Source: Linyphia triangularis
Lineage: Eukaryota; Arthropoda; Arachnida; Araneae; Linyphiidae
Assembly (NCBI GenBank): GCA_963978545.1
Contig: CAXBTE010000030.1
Span: 1-64,000 of the forward strand
DNA: 64,000 bases
Reading direction: 5' to 3'
Below, one piece after another: positions 23,401-38,634 of this stretch. The notes under the pieces are model-generated. The model ran no database searches, was not told the DNA's origin, and saw only the letters and a list, made by a program, of their open reading frames with translations. The position numbers were made by a program, and so were the translations under genes. Position 1 is the stretch's first letter, and each line of letters starts with the position of its first letter.

Positions 23401-26400
23401 GTCCACTCTTATAGAGTACAAGGATACCCTCTTCATAGAGTCCCCTTCTTACAGAGTACAAGGATACCCTCTTCATAGAGTCCCCTTCTTACAGTGTACA
23501 AGGATATCCTCTTCATAGAGTCCCCTTCTTACAGTGTACAAGGATATCCTCTTCATAGAGTCCCCTTCTTACAGTGTACAAGGATATCCTCTTCATAGAG
23601 TCCACTCTTATAGAGTACAACGATACCCTCTTCATAGAGTCCCCTTCTTACAGTGTACAAGGATATCCTCTTCATAGAGTCCACTCTTAGAGAGTACAAG
23701 GATACCCTCTTCATAGAGTCCCCTTCTTACAGAGTACAAGGATACCCTCTTCATAGAGTCCCCTTCTTACAGAGTACAAGGATACCCTCTTCATAGAGTC
23801 CCCTTCTTACAGAGTACAAGGATACCCTCTTCATAGAGTCCCCTTCTTACAGTGTACAAGGATATCCTCTTCATAGAGTCCCCTTCTTACAGTGTACAAG
23901 GATATCCTCTTCATAGAGTCCCCTTCTTACAGTGTACAAGGATATCCTCTTCATAGAGTCCACTCTTATAGAGTACAACGATACCCTCTTCATAGAGTCC
24001 CCTTCTTACAGTGTACAAGGATATCCTCTTCATAGAGTCCACTCTTAGAGAGTACAAGGATACCCTCTTCATAGAGTCCCCTTCTTACAGAGTACAAGGA
24101 TACCCTCTTCATAGAGTCCCCTTCTTACAGAGTACAAGGATACCCTCTTCATAGAGTCCCCTTCTTACAGAGTACAAGGATACCCTCTTCATAGAGTCCC
24201 CTTCTTACAGAGTACAAGGATACCCTCTTCATAGAGTCCCCTTCTTACAGAGTACAAGGATACCCTCTTCATAGAGTCCCCTTCTTACAGTGTACAAGGA
24301 TATCCTCTTCATAGAGTCCACTCTTATAGAGTACAAGGATACCCTCTTCATAGAGTCCCCTTCTTACAGAGTACAAGGATACCCTCTTCATAGAGTCCCC
24401 TTCTTACAGTGTACAAGGATATCCTCTTCATAGAGTCCCCTTCTTACAGTGTACAAGGATATCCTCTTCATAGAGTCCCCTTCTTACAGTGTACAAGGAT
24501 ATCCTCTTCATAGAGTCCACTCTTATAGAGTACAACGATACCCTCTTCATAGAGTCCCCTTCTTACAGTGTACAAGGATATCCTCTTCATAGAGTCCACT
24601 CTTATAGAGTACAACGATACCCTCTTCATAGAGTCCCCTTCTTACAGTGTACAAGGATATCCTCTTCATAGAGTCCACTCTTAGAGAGTACAAGGATACC
24701 CTCTTCATAGAGTCCCCTTCTTACAGAGTACAAGGATACCCTCTTCATAGAGTCCCCTTCTTACAGAGTACAAGGATACCCTCTTCATAGAGTCCCCTTC
24801 TTACAGAGTACAAGGATACCCTCTTCATAGAGTCCCCTTCTTACAGAGTACAAGGATATCCTCTTCATAGAGTCCACTCTTATCGAGTACAACGATACCC
24901 TCTTCGTAGAGTCCCCTTCTTACAGTGTACAAGGATATCCTCTTCATAGAGTCCACTCTTAGAGAGTACAACGATATCCTCTTCATAGAGTCCCCTTCTT
25001 ACAGAGTACAAGGATACCCTCTTCATAGAGTCCCCTTCTTACAGAGTACAAGGATACCCTCTTCATAGAGTCCCCTTCTTACATAGTACAAGGATACCCT
25101 CTTCATAGAGTCCCCTTCTTACAGTGTACAAGGATATCCTCTTCATAGAGTCCACTCTTATAGAGTACAAGGATACCCTCTTCATAGAGTCCCCTTCTTA
25201 CAGAGTACAAGGATACCCTCTTCATAGAGTCCCCTTCTTACAGAGTACAAGGATACCCTCTTCATAGAGTCCCCTTCTTACAGTGTACAAGGATATCCTC
25301 TTCATAGAGTCCACTCTTATAGAGTACAACGATACCCTCTTCATAGAGTCCCCTTCTTACAGTGTACAAGGATATCCTCTTCATAGAGTCCACTCTTAGA
25401 GAGTACAAGGATACCCTCTTCATAGAGTCCCCTTCTTACAGAGTACAAGGATACCCTCTTCATAGAGTCCCCTTCTTACAGAGTACAAGGATACCCTCTT
25501 CATAGAGTCCCCTTCTTACAGTGTACAAGGATATCCTCTTCATAGAGTCCACTCTTATAGAGTACAAGGATACCCTCTTCATAGAGTCCCCTTCTTACAG
25601 AGTACAAGGATACCCTCTTCATAGAGTCCCCTTCTTACAGAGTACAAGGATACCCTCTTCATAGAGTCCCCTTCTTACAGTGTACAAGGATATCCTCTTC
25701 ATAGAGTCCACTCTTATAGAGTACAACGATACCCTCTTCATAGAGTCCCCTTCTTACAGTGTACAAGGATATCCTCTTCATAGAGTCCACTCTTAGAGAG
25801 TACAAGGATACCCTCTTCATAGAGTCCCCTTCTTACAGAGTACAAGGATACCCTCTTCATAGAGTCCCCTTCTTACAGAGTACAAGGATACAAGGATACC
25901 CTCTTCATAGAGTCCCCTTCTTACAGTGTACAAGGATATCCTCTTCATAGAGTCCACTCTTATAGAGTACAAGGATACCCTCTTCATAGAGTCCCCTTCT
26001 TACAGAGTACAAGGATACCCTCTTCATAGAGTCCCCTTCTTACAGTGTACAAGGATATCCTCTTCATAGAGTCCCCTTCTTACAGTGTACAAGGATATCC
26101 TCTTCATAGAGTCCCCTTCTTACAGTGTACAAGGATATCCTCTTCATAGAGTCCACTCTTATAGAGTACAACGATACCCTCTTCATAGAGTCCCCTTCTT
26201 ACAGTGTACAAGGATATCCTCTTCATAGAGTCCACTCTTAGAGAGTACAAGGATACCCTCTTCATAGAGTCCCCTTCTTACAGAGTACAAGGATACCCTC
26301 TTCATAGAGTCCCCTTCTTACAGAGTACAAGGATACCCTCTTCATAGAGTCCCCTTCTTACAGAGTACAAGGATACCCTCTTCATAGAGTCCCCTTCTTA

Positions 26401-27465
26401 CAGTGTACAAGGATATCCTCTTCATAGAGTCCCCTTCTTACAGTGTACAAGGATATCCTCTTCATAGAGTCCCCTTCTTACAGTGTACAAGGATATCCTC
26501 TTCATAGAGTCCACTCTTATAGAGTACAACGATACCCTCTTCATAGAGTCCCCTTCTTACAGTGTACAAGGATATCCTCTTCATAGAGTCCACTCTTAGA
26601 GAGTACAAGGATACCCTCTTCATAGAGTCCCCTTCTTACAGAGTACAAGGATACCCTCTTCATAGAGTCCCCTTCTTACAGAGTACAAGGATACCCTCTT
26701 CATAGAGTCCCCTTCTTACAGAGTACAAGGATACCCTCTTCATAGAGTCCCCTTCTTACAGAGTACAAGGATACCCTCTTCATAGAGTCCCCTTCTTACA
26801 GAGTACAAGGATACCCTCTTCATAGAGTCCCCTTCTTACAGTGTACAAGGATATCCTCTTCATAGAGTCCACTCTTATAGAGTACAAGGATACCCTCTTC
26901 ATAGAGTCCCCTTCTTACAGAGTACAAGGATACCCTCTTCATAGAGTCCCCTTCTTACAGTGTACAAGGATATCCTCTTCATAGAGTCCCCTTCTTACAG
27001 TGTACAAGGATATCCTCTTCATAGAGTCCCCTTCTTACAGTGTACAAGGATATCCTCTTCATAGAGTCCACTCTTATAGAGTACAACGATACCCTCTTCA
27101 TAGAGTCCCCTTCTTACAGTGTACAAGGATATCCTCTTCATAGAGTCCACTCTTATAGAGTACAACGATACCCTCTTCATAGAGTCCCCTTCTTACAGTG
27201 TACAAGGATATCCTCTTCATAGAGTCCACTCTTAGAGAGTACAAGGATACCCTCTTCATAGAGTCCCCTTCTTACAGAGTACAAGGATACCCTCTTCATA
27301 GAGTCCCCTTCTTACAGAGTACAAGGATACCCTCTTCATAGAGTCCCCTTCTTACAGAGTACAAGGATACCCTCTTCATAGAGTCCCCTTCTTACAGAGT
27401 ACAAGGATATCCTCTTCATAGAGTCCACTCTTATCGAGTACAACGATACCCTCTTCGTAGAGTCC
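20429..27465 (+). repeat. Central 7037 bp higher-order unit, copy 2
   Basis: Exactly 7037 bp after copy 1, with the same monomer order. Markers are at 21186, 21618 and 25868-25915. It shares with copy 1 a G (C' type) at 22112, where copies 3 and 4 have C. The second F of its second block reads A. It is followed by a 2066 bp block rather than another copy. Confidence 0.95.
25868..25915 (+). repeat. 48 bp monomer, copy 2
   Basis: Same 8 bp duplication, 7037 bp after copy 1. Confidence 0.95.
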
Positions 27466-29531
27466 CCTTCTTACAGTGTACAAGGATATCCTCTTCATAG
27501 AGTCCACTCTTAGAGAGTACAACGATATCCTCTTCATAGAGTCCCCTTCTTACAGAGTACAAGGATACCCTCTTCATAGAGTCCCCTTCTTACAGAGTAC
27601 AAGGATACCCTCTTCATAGAGTCCCCTTCTTACATAGTACAAGGATACCCTCTTCATAGAGTCCCCTTCTTACAGTGTACAAGGATATCCTCTTCATAGA
27701 GTCCACTCTTATAGAGTACAAGGATACCCTCTTCATAGAGTCCCCTTCTTACAGAGTACAAGGATACCCTCTTCATAGAGTCCCCTTCTTACAGAGTACA
27801 AGGATACCCTCTTCATAGAGTCCCCTTCTTACAGTGTACAAGGATATCCTCTTCATAGAGTCCACTCTTATAGAGTACAACGATACCCTCTTCATAGAGT
27901 CCCCTTCTTACAGTGTACAAGGATATCCTCTTCATAGAGTCCACTCTTAGAGAGTACAAGGATACCCTCTTCATAGAGTCCCCTTCTTACAGAGTACAAG
28001 GATACCCTCTTCATAGAGTCCCCTTCTTACATAGTACAAGGATACCCTCTTCATAGAGTCCCCTTCTTACAGTGTACAAGGATATCCTCTTCATAGAGTC
28101 CACTCTTATAGAGTACAAGGATACCCTCTTCATAGAGTCCCCTTCTTACAGAGTACAAGGATACCCTCTTCATAGAGTCCCCTTCTTACAGAGTACAAGG
28201 ATACCCTCTTCATAGAGTCCCCTTCTTACAGTGTACAAGGATATCCTCTTCATAGAGTCCACTCTTATAGAGTACAACGATACCCTCTTCATAGAGTCCC
28301 CTTCTTACAGTGTACAAGGATATCCTCTTCATAGAGTCCACTCTTAGAGAGTACAAGGATACCCTCTTCATAGAGTCCCCTTCTTACAGAGTACAAGGAT
28401 ACCCTCTTCATAGAGTCCCCTTCTTACAGAGTACAAGGATACCCTCTTCATAGAGTCCCCTTCTTACAGTGTACAAGGATATCCTCTTCATAGAGTCCAC
28501 TCTTATAGAGTACAAGGATACCCTCTTCATAGAGTCCCCTTCTTACAGAGTACAAGGATACCCTCTTCATAGAGTCCCCTTCTTACAGTGTACAAGGATA
28601 TCCTCTTCATAGAGTCCCCTTCTTACAGTGTACAAGGATATCCTCTTCATAGAGTCCCCTTCTTACAGTGTACAAGGATATCCTCTTCATAGAGTCCACT
28701 CTTATAGAGTACAACGATACCCTCTTCATAGAGTCCCCTTCTTACAGTGTACAAGGATATCCTCTTCATAGAGTCCACTCTTAGAGAGTACAAGGATACC
28801 CTCTTCATAGAGTCCCCTTCTTACAGAGTACAAGGATACCCTCTTCATAGAGTCCCCTTCTTACAGAGTACAAGGATACCCTCTTCATAGAGTCCCCTTC
28901 TTACAGAGTACAAGGATACCCTCTTCATAGAGTCCCCTTCTTACAGTGTACAAGGATATCCTCTTCATAGAGTCCCCTTCTTACAGTGTACAAGGATATC
29001 CTCTTCATAGAGTCCCCTTCTTACAGTGTACAAGGATATCCTCTTCATAGAGTCCACTCTTATAGAGTACAACGATACCCTCTTCATAGAGTCCCCTTCT
29101 TACAGTGTACAAGGATATCCTCTTCATAGAGTCCACTCTTAGAGAGTACAAGGATACCCTCTTCATAGAGTCCCCTTCTTACAGAGTACAAGGATACCCT
29201 CTTCATAGAGTCCCCTTCTTACAGAGTACAAGGATACCCTCTTCATAGAGTCCCCTTCTTACAGAGTACAAGGATACCCTCTTCATAGAGTCCCCTTCTT
29301 ACAGAGTACAAGGATACCCTCTTCATAGAGTCCCCTTCTTACAGAGTACAAGGATACCCTCTTCATAGAGTCCCCTTCTTACAGTGTACAAGGATATCCT
29401 CTTCATAGAGTCCACTCTTATAGAGTACAAGGATACCCTCTTCATAGAGTCCCCTTCTTACAGAGTACAAGGATATCCTCTTCATAGAGTCCACTCTTAT
29501 CGAGTACAACGATACCCTCTTCGTAGAGTCC
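27466..29531 (+). repeat. 2066 bp spacer block, 52 monomers (first copy)
   Basis: This is identical in order to the 2543 bp block but lacks the whole 477 bp cassette: C' (ending 29452) is joined directly to G-E. It also lacks the 8 bp insertion. Together with a 7037 bp unit it gives the 9103 bp period seen between copies 2, 3 and 4. Confidence 0.93.
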
Positions 29532-32500
29532 CCTTCTTACAGTGTACAAGGATATCCTCTTCATAGAGTCCACTCTTATAGAGTACAACGATACCCTCTT
29601 CATAGAGTCCCCTTCTTACAGTGTACAAGGATATCCTCTTCATAGAGTCCACTCTTATAGAGTACAACGATACCCTCTTCATAGAGTCCCCTTCTTACAG
29701 TGTACAAGGATATCCTCTTCATAGAGTCCACTCTTATAGAGTACAACGATACCCTCTTCATAGAGTCCCCTTCTTACAGTGTACAAGGATATCCTCTTCA
29801 TAGAGTCCACTCTTATAGAGTACAACGATACCCTCTTCATAGAGTCCCCTTCTTACAGTGTACAAGGATATCCTCTTCATAGAGTCCACTCTTAGAGAGT
29901 ACAAGGATACCCTCTTCATAGAGTCCCCTTCTTACAGAGTACAAGGATACCCTCTTCATAGAGTCCCCTTCTTACAGTGTACAAGGATATCCTCTTCATA
30001 GAGTCCACTCTTATAGAGTACAACGATACCCTCTTCATAGAGTCCCCTTCTTACAGTGTACAAGGATATCCTCTTCATAGAGTCCACTCTTAGAGAGTAC
30101 AAGGATACCCTCTTCATAGAGTCCCCTTCTTACAGAGTACAAGGATACCCTCTTCATAGAGTCCCCTTCTTACAGAGTACAAGGATACCCTCTTCATAGA
30201 GTCCCCTTCTTACAGTGTACAAGGATATCCTCTTCATAGAGTCCACTCTTATAGAGTACAAGGATACCCTCTTCATAGAGTCCCCTTCCTACAGAGTACA
30301 AGGATACCCTCTTCATAGAGTCCCCTTCTTACAGAGTACAAGGATACCCTCTTCATAGAGTCCCCTTCTTACAGTGTACAAGGATATCCTCTTCATAGAG
30401 TCCACTCTTATAGAGTACAACGATACCCTCTTCATAGAGTCCCCTTCTTACAGTGTACAAGGATATCCTCTTCATAGAGTCCACTCTTAGAGAGTACAAG
30501 GATACCCTCTTCATAGAGTCCCCTTCTTACAGAGTACAAGGATACCCTCTTCATAGAGTCCCCTTCTTACATAGTACAAGGATACCCTCTTCATAGAGTC
30601 CACTCTTATAGAGTACAAGGATACCCTCTTCATAGAGTCCCCTTCTTACAGAGTACAAGGATACCCTCTTCATAGAGTCCCCTTCTTACAGAGTACAAGG
30701 ATACCCTCTTCATAGAGTCCTCCTCTTACAGTGTACAAGGATATCCTCTTCATAGAGTCCACTCTTATAGAGTACAACGATACCCTCTTCATAGAGTCCC
30801 CTTCTTACAGTGTACAAGGATATCCTCTTCATAGAGTCCACTCTTAGAGAGTACAAGGATACCCTCTTCATAGAGTCCCCTTCTTACAGAGTACAAGGAT
30901 ACCCTCTTCATAGAGTCCCCTTCTTACAGAGTACAAGGATACCCTCTTCATAGAGTCCCCTTCTTACAGTGTACAAGGATATCCTCTTCATAGAGTCCAC
31001 TCTTATAGAGTACAAGGATACCCTCTTCATAGAGTCCCCTTCTTACAGAGTACAAGGATACCCTCTTCATAGAGTCCCCTTCTTACAGAGTACAAGGATA
31101 CCCTCTTCATAGAGTCCCCTTCTTACAGTGTACAAGGATATCCTCTTCATAGAGTCCCCTTCTTACAGTGTACAAGGATATCCTCTTCATAGAGTCCACT
31201 CTTATAGAGTACAACGATACCCTCTTCATAGAGTCCCCTTCTTACAGTGTACAAGGATATCCTCTTCATAGAGTCCACTCTTAGAGAGTACAAGGATACC
31301 CTCTTCATAGAGTCCCCTTCTTACAGAGTACAAGGATACCCTCTTCATAGAGTCCCCTTCTTACAGAGTACAAGGATACCCTCTTCATAGAGTCCCCTTC
31401 TTACAGAGTACAAGGATACCCTCTTCATAGAGTCCCCTTCTTACAGAGTACAAGGATATCCTCTTCATAGAGTCCACTCTTATCGAGTACAACGATACCC
31501 TCTTCATAGAGTCCCCTTCTTACAGTGTACAAGGATATCCTCTTCATAGAGTCCACTCTTATAGAGTACAACGATACCCTCTTCATAGAGTCCCCTTCTT
31601 ACAGTGTACAAGGATATCCTCTTCATAGAGTCCACTCTTAGAGAGTACAAGGATACCCTCTTCATAGAGTCCCCTTCTTACAGAGTACAAGGATACCCTC
31701 TTCATAGAGTCCCCTTCTTACATAGTACAAGGATACCCTCTTCATAGAGTCCCCTTCTTACAGTGTACAAGGATATCCTCTTCATAGAGTCCACTCTTAT
31801 AGAGTACAAGGATACCCTCTTCATAGAGTCCCCTTCTTACAGAGTACAAGGATACCCTCTTCATAGAGTCCCCTTCTTACAGAGTACAAGGATACCCTCT
31901 TCATAGAGTCCCCTTCTTACAGTGTACAAGGATATCCTCTTCATAGAGTCCACTCTTATAGAGTACAACGATACCCTCTTCATAGAGTCCCCTTCTTACA
32001 GTGTACAAGGATATCCTCTTCATAGAGTCCACTCTTAGAGAGTACAAGGATACCCTCTTCATAGAGTCCCCTTCTTACAGAGTACAAGGATACCCTCTTC
32101 ATAGAGTCCCCTTCTTACATAGTACAAGGATACCCTCTTCATAGAGTCCCCTTCTTACACTGTACAAGGATATCCTCTTCATAGAGTCCACTCTTATAGA
32201 GTACAAGGATACCCTCTTCATAGAGTCCCCTTCTTACAGAGTACAAGGATACCCTCTTCATAGAGTCCCCTTCTTACAGAGTACAAGGATACCCTCTTCA
32301 TAGAGTCCCCTTCTTACAGTGTACAAGGATATCCTCTTCATAGAGTCCACTCTTAGAGAGTACAAGGATACCCTCTTCATAGAGTCCCCTTCTTACAGAG
32401 TACAAGGATACCCTCTTCATAGAGTCCCCTTCTTACAGAGTACAAGGATACCCTCTTCATAGAGTCCCCTTCTTACAGTGTACAAGGATATCCTCTTCAT

Positions 32501-35500
32501 AGAGTCCACTCTTATAGAGTACAAGGATACCCTCTTCATAGAGTCCCCTTCTTACAGAGTACAAGGATACCCTCTTCATAGAGTCCCCTTCTTACAGTGT
32601 ACAAGGATATCCTCTTCATAGAGTCCCCTTCTTACAGTGTACAAGGATATCCTCTTCATAGAGTCCCCTTCTTACAGTGTACAAGGATATCCTCTTCATA
32701 GAGTCCACTCTTATAGAGTACAACGATACCCTCTTCATAGAGTCCCCTTCTTACAGTGTACAAGGATATCCTCTTCATAGAGTCCACTCTTAGAGAGTAC
32801 AAGGATACCCTCTTCATAGAGTCCCCTTCTTACAGAGTACAAGGATACCCTCTTCATAGAGTCCCCTTCTTACAGAGTACAAGGATACCCTCTTCATAGA
32901 GTCCCCTTCTTACAGAGTACAAGGATACCCTCTTCATAGAGTCCCCTTCTTACAGTGTACAAGGATATCCTCTTCATAGAGTCCCCTTCTTACAGTGTAC
33001 AAGGATATCCTCTTCATAGAGTCCCCTTCTTACAGTGTACAAGGATATCCTCTTCATAGAGTCCACTCTTATAGAGTACAACGATACCCTCTTCATAGAG
33101 TCCCCTTCTTACAGTGTACAAGGATATCCTCTTCATAGAGTCCACTCTTAGAGAGTACAAGGATACCCTCTTCATAGAGTCCCCTTCTTACAGAGTACAA
33201 GGATACCCTCTTCATAGAGTCCCCTTCTTACAGAGTACAAGGATACCCTCTTCATAGAGTCCCCTTCTTACAGAGTACAAGGATACCCTCTTCATAGAGT
33301 CCCCTTCTTACAGAGTACAAGGATACCCTCTTCATAGAGTCCCCTTCTTACAGAGTACAAGGATACCCTCTTCATAGAGTCCCCTTCTTACAGTGTACAA
33401 GGATATCCTCTTCATAGAGTCCACTCTTATAGAGTACAAGGATACCCTCTTCATAGAGTCCCCTTCTTACAGAGTACAAGGATACCCTCTTCATAGAGTC
33501 CCCTTCTTACAGTGTACAAGGATATCCTCTTCATAGAGTCCCCTTCTTACAGTGTACAAGGATATCCTCTTCATAGAGTCCCCTTCTTACAGTGTACAAG
33601 GATATCCTCTTCATAGAGTCCACTCTTATAGAGTACAACGATACCCTCTTCATAGAGTCCCCTTCTTACAGTGTACAAGGATATCCTCTTCATAGAGTCC
33701 ACTCTTATAGAGTACAACGATACCCTCTTCATAGAGTCCCCTTCTTACAGTGTACAAGGATATCCTCTTCATAGAGTCCACTCTTAGAGAGTACAAGGAT
33801 ACCCTCTTCATAGAGTCCCCTTCTTACAGAGTACAAGGATACCCTCTTCATAGAGTCCCCTTCTTACAGAGTACAAGGATACCCTCTTCATAGAGTCCCC
33901 TTCTTACAGAGTACAAGGATACCCTCTTCATAGAGTCCCCTTCTTACAGAGTACAAGGATATCCTCTTCATAGAGTCCACTCTTATCGAGTACAACGATA
34001 CCCTCTTCGTAGAGTCCCCTTCTTACAGTGTACAAGGATATCCTCTTCATAGAGTCCACTCTTAGAGAGTACAACGATATCCTCTTCATAGAGTCCCCTT
34101 CTTACAGAGTACAAGGATACCCTCTTCATAGAGTCCCCTTCTTACAGAGTACAAGGATACCCTCTTCATAGAGTCCCCTTCTTACATAGTACAAGGATAC
34201 CCTCTTCATAGAGTCCCCTTCTTACAGTGTACAAGGATATCCTCTTCATAGAGTCCACTCTTATAGAGTACAAGGATACCCTCTTCATAGAGTCCCCTTC
34301 TTACAGAGTACAAGGATACCCTCTTCATAGAGTCCCCTTCTTACAGAGTACAAGGATACCCTCTTCATAGAGTCCCCTTCTTACAGTGTACAAGGATATC
34401 CTCTTCATAGAGTCCACTCTTATAGAGTACAACGATACCCTCTTCATAGAGTCCCCTTCTTACAGTGTACAAGGATATCCTCTTCATAGAGTCCACTCTT
34501 AGAGAGTACAAGGATACCCTCTTCATAGAGTCCCCTTCTTACAGAGTACAAGGATACCCTCTTCATAGAGTCCCCTTCTTACATAGTACAAGGATACCCT
34601 CTTCATAGAGTCCCCTTCTTACAGTGTACAAGGATATCCTCTTCATAGAGTCCACTCTTATAGAGTACAAGGATACCCTCTTCATAGAGTCCCCTTCTTA
34701 CAGAGTACAAGGATACCCTCTTCATAGAGTCCCCTTCTTACAGAGTACAAGGATACCCTCTTCATAGAGTCCCCTTCTTACAGTGTACAAGGATATCCTC
34801 TTCATAGAGTCCACTCTTATAGAGTACAACGATACCCTCTTCATAGAGTCCCCTTCTTACAGTGTACAAGGATATCCTCTTCATAGAGTCCACTCTTAGA
34901 GAGTACAAGGATACCCTCTTCATAGAGTCCCCTTCTTACAGAGTACAAGGATACCCTCTTCATAGAGTCCCCTTCTTACAGAGTACAAGGATACAAGGAT
35001 ACCCTCTTCATAGAGTCCCCTTCTTACAGTGTACAAGGATATCCTCTTCATAGAGTCCACTCTTATAGAGTACAAGGATACCCTCTTCATAGAGTCCCCT
35101 TCTTACAGAGTACAAGGATACCCTCTTCATAGAGTCCCCTTCTTACAGTGTACAAGGATATCCTCTTCATAGAGTCCCCTTCTTACAGTGTACAAGGATA
35201 TCCTCTTCATAGAGTCCCCTTCTTACAGTGTACAAGGATATCCTCTTCATAGAGTCCACTCTTATAGAGTACAACGATACCCTCTTCATAGAGTCCCCTT
35301 CTTACAGTGTACAAGGATATCCTCTTCATAGAGTCCACTCTTAGAGAGTACAAGGATACCCTCTTCATAGAGTCCCCTTCTTACAGAGTACAAGGATACC
35401 CTCTTCATAGAGTCCCCTTCTTACAGAGTACAAGGATACCCTCTTCATAGAGTCCCCTTCTTACAGAGTACAAGGATACCCTCTTCATAGAGTCCCCTTC

Positions 35501-36568
35501 TTACAGTGTACAAGGATATCCTCTTCATAGAGTCCCCTTCTTACAGTGTACAAGGATATCCTCTTCATAGAGTCCCCTTCTTACAGTGTACAAGGATATC
35601 CTCTTCATAGAGTCCACTCTTATAGAGTACAACGATACCCTCTTCATAGAGTCCCCTTCTTACAGTGTACAAGGATATCCTCTTCATAGAGTCCACTCTT
35701 AGAGAGTACAAGGATACCCTCTTCATAGAGTCCCCTTCTTACAGAGTACAAGGATACCCTCTTCATAGAGTCCCCTTCTTACAGAGTACAAGGATACCCT
35801 CTTCATAGAGTCCCCTTCTTACAGAGTACAAGGATACCCTCTTCATAGAGTCCCCTTCTTACAGAGTACAAGGATACCCTCTTCATAGAGTCCCCTTCTT
35901 ACAGAGTACAAGGATACCCTCTTCATAGAGTCCCCTTCTTACAGTGTACAAGGATATCCTCTTCATAGAGTCCACTCTTATAGAGTACAAGGATACCCTC
36001 TTCATAGAGTCCCCTTCTTACAGAGTACAAGGATACCCTCTTCATAGAGTCCCCTTCTTACAGTGTACAAGGATATCCTCTTCATAGAGTCCCCTTCTTA
36101 CAGTGTACAAGGATATCCTCTTCATAGAGTCCCCTTCTTACAGTGTACAAGGATATCCTCTTCATAGAGTCCACTCTTATAGAGTACAACGATACCCTCT
36201 TCATAGAGTCCCCTTCTTACAGTGTACAAGGATATCCTCTTCATAGAGTCCACTCTTATAGAGTACAACGATACCCTCTTCATAGAGTCCCCTTCTTACA
36301 GTGTACAAGGATATCCTCTTCATAGAGTCCACTCTTAGAGAGTACAAGGATACCCTCTTCATAGAGTCCCCTTCTTACAGAGTACAAGGATACCCTCTTC
36401 ATAGAGTCCCCTTCTTACAGAGTACAAGGATACCCTCTTCATAGAGTCCCCTTCTTACAGAGTACAAGGATACCCTCTTCATAGAGTCCCCTTCTTACAG
36501 AGTACAAGGATATCCTCTTCATAGAGTCCACTCTTATCGAGTACAACGATACCCTCTTCGTAGAGTCC
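29532..36568 (+). repeat. Central 7037 bp higher-order unit, copy 3
   Basis: It lies 9103 bp after copy 2 and is again 7037 bp (29532-34017 and 34018-36568). Markers are at 30289, 30721 (here read TCCTCTTAC, one further change) and 34971-35018. Position 31215 is C, shared with copy 4. A G-to-C change at 32160 (ACACTGTAC) is seen only here. Confidence 0.95.
34971..35018 (+). repeat. 48 bp monomer, copy 3
   Basis: Same 8 bp duplication, 9103 bp after copy 2. Confidence 0.95.
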
Positions 36569-38634
36569 CCTTCTTACAGTGTACAAGGATATCCTCTTCA
36601 TAGAGTCCACTCTTAGAGAGTACAACGATATCCTCTTCATAGAGTCCCCTTCTTACAGAGTACAAGGATACCCTCTTCATAGAGTCCCCTTCTTACAGAG
36701 TACAAGGATACCCTCTTCATAGAGTCCCCTTCTTACATAGTACAAGGATACCCTCTTCATAGAGTCCCCTTCTTACAGTGTACAAGGATATCCTCTTCAT
36801 AGAGTCCACTCTTATAGAGTACAAGGATACCCTCTTCATAGAGTCCCCTTCTTACAGAGTACAAGGATACCCTCTTCATAGAGTCCCCTTCTTACAGAGT
36901 ACAAGGATACCCTCTTCATAGAGTCCCCTTCTTACAGTGTACAAGGATATCCTCTTCATAGAGTCCACTCTTATAGAGTACAACGATACCCTCTTCATAG
37001 AGTCCCCTTCTTACAGTGTACAAGGATATCCTCTTCATAGAGTCCACTCTTAGAGAGTACAAGGATACCCTCTTCATAGAGTCCCCTTCTTACAGAGTAC
37101 AAGGATACCCTCTTCATAGAGTCCCCTTCTTACATAGTACAAGGATACCCTCTTCATAGAGTCCCCTTCTTACAGTGTACAAGGATATCCTCTTCATAGA
37201 GTCCACTCTTATAGAGTACAAGGATACCCTCTTCATAGAGTCCCCTTCTTACAGAGTACAAGGATACCCTCTTCATAGAGTCCCCTTCTTACAGAGTACA
37301 AGGATACCCTCTTCATAGAGTCCCCTTCTTACAGTGTACAAGGATATCCTCTTCATAGAGTCCACTCTTATAGAGTACAACGATACCCTCTTCATAGAGT
37401 CCCCTTCTTACAGTGTACAAGGATATCCTCTTCATAGAGTCCACTCTTAGAGAGTACAAGGATACCCTCTTCATAGAGTCCCCTTCTTACAGAGTACAAG
37501 GATACCCTCTTCATAGAGTCCCCTTCTTACAGAGTACAAGGATACCCTCTTCATAGAGTCCCCTTCTTACAGTGTACAAGGATATCCTCTTCATAGAGTC
37601 CACTCTTATAGAGTACAAGGATACCCTCTTCATAGAGTCCCCTTCTTACAGAGTACAAGGATACCCTCTTCATAGAGTCCCCTTCTTACAGTGTACAAGG
37701 ATATCCTCTTCATAGAGTCCCCTTCTTACAGTGTACAAGGATATCCTCTTCATAGAGTCCCCTTCTTACAGTGTACAAGGATATCCTCTTCATAGAGTCC
37801 ACTCTTATAGAGTACAACGATACCCTCTTCATAGAGTCCCCTTCTTACAGTGTACAAGGATATCCTCTTCATAGAGTCCACTCTTAGAGAGTACAAGGAT
37901 ACCCTCTTCATAGAGTCCCCTTCTTACAGAGTACAAGGATACCCTCTTCATAGAGTCCCCTTCTTACAGAGTACAAGGATACCCTCTTCATAGAGTCCCC
38001 TTCTTACAGAGTACAAGGATACCCTCTTCATAGAGTCCCCTTCTTACAGTGTACAAGGATATCCTCTTCATAGAGTCCCCTTCTTACAGTGTACAAGGAT
38101 ATCCTCTTCATAGAGTCCCCTTCTTACAGTGTACAAGGATATCCTCTTCATAGAGTCCACTCTTATAGAGTACAACGATACCCTCTTCATAGAGTCCCCT
38201 TCTTACAGTGTACAAGGATATCCTCTTCATAGAGTCCACTCTTAGAGAGTACAAGGATACCCTCTTCATAGAGTCCCCTTCTTACAGAGTACAAGGATAC
38301 CCTCTTCATAGAGTCCCCTTCTTACAGAGTACAAGGATACCCTCTTCATAGAGTCCCCTTCTTACAGAGTACAAGGATACCCTCTTCATAGAGTCCCCTT
38401 CTTACAGAGTACAAGGATACCCTCTTCATAGAGTCCCCTTCTTACAGAGTACAAGGATACCCTCTTCATAGAGTCCCCTTCTTACAGTGTACAAGGATAT
38501 CCTCTTCATAGAGTCCACTCTTATAGAGTACAAGGATACCCTCTTCATAGAGTCCCCTTCTTACAGAGTACAAGGATATCCTCTTCATAGAGTCCACTCT
38601 TATCGAGTACAACGATACCCTCTTCGTAGAGTCC
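36569..38634 (+). repeat. 2066 bp spacer block (second copy)
   Basis: Same length and monomer order as 27466-29531, 9103 bp downstream, with the same loss of the 477 bp cassette. This shows the 9103 bp composite (unit plus spacer) was duplicated as a whole. Confidence 0.93.
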
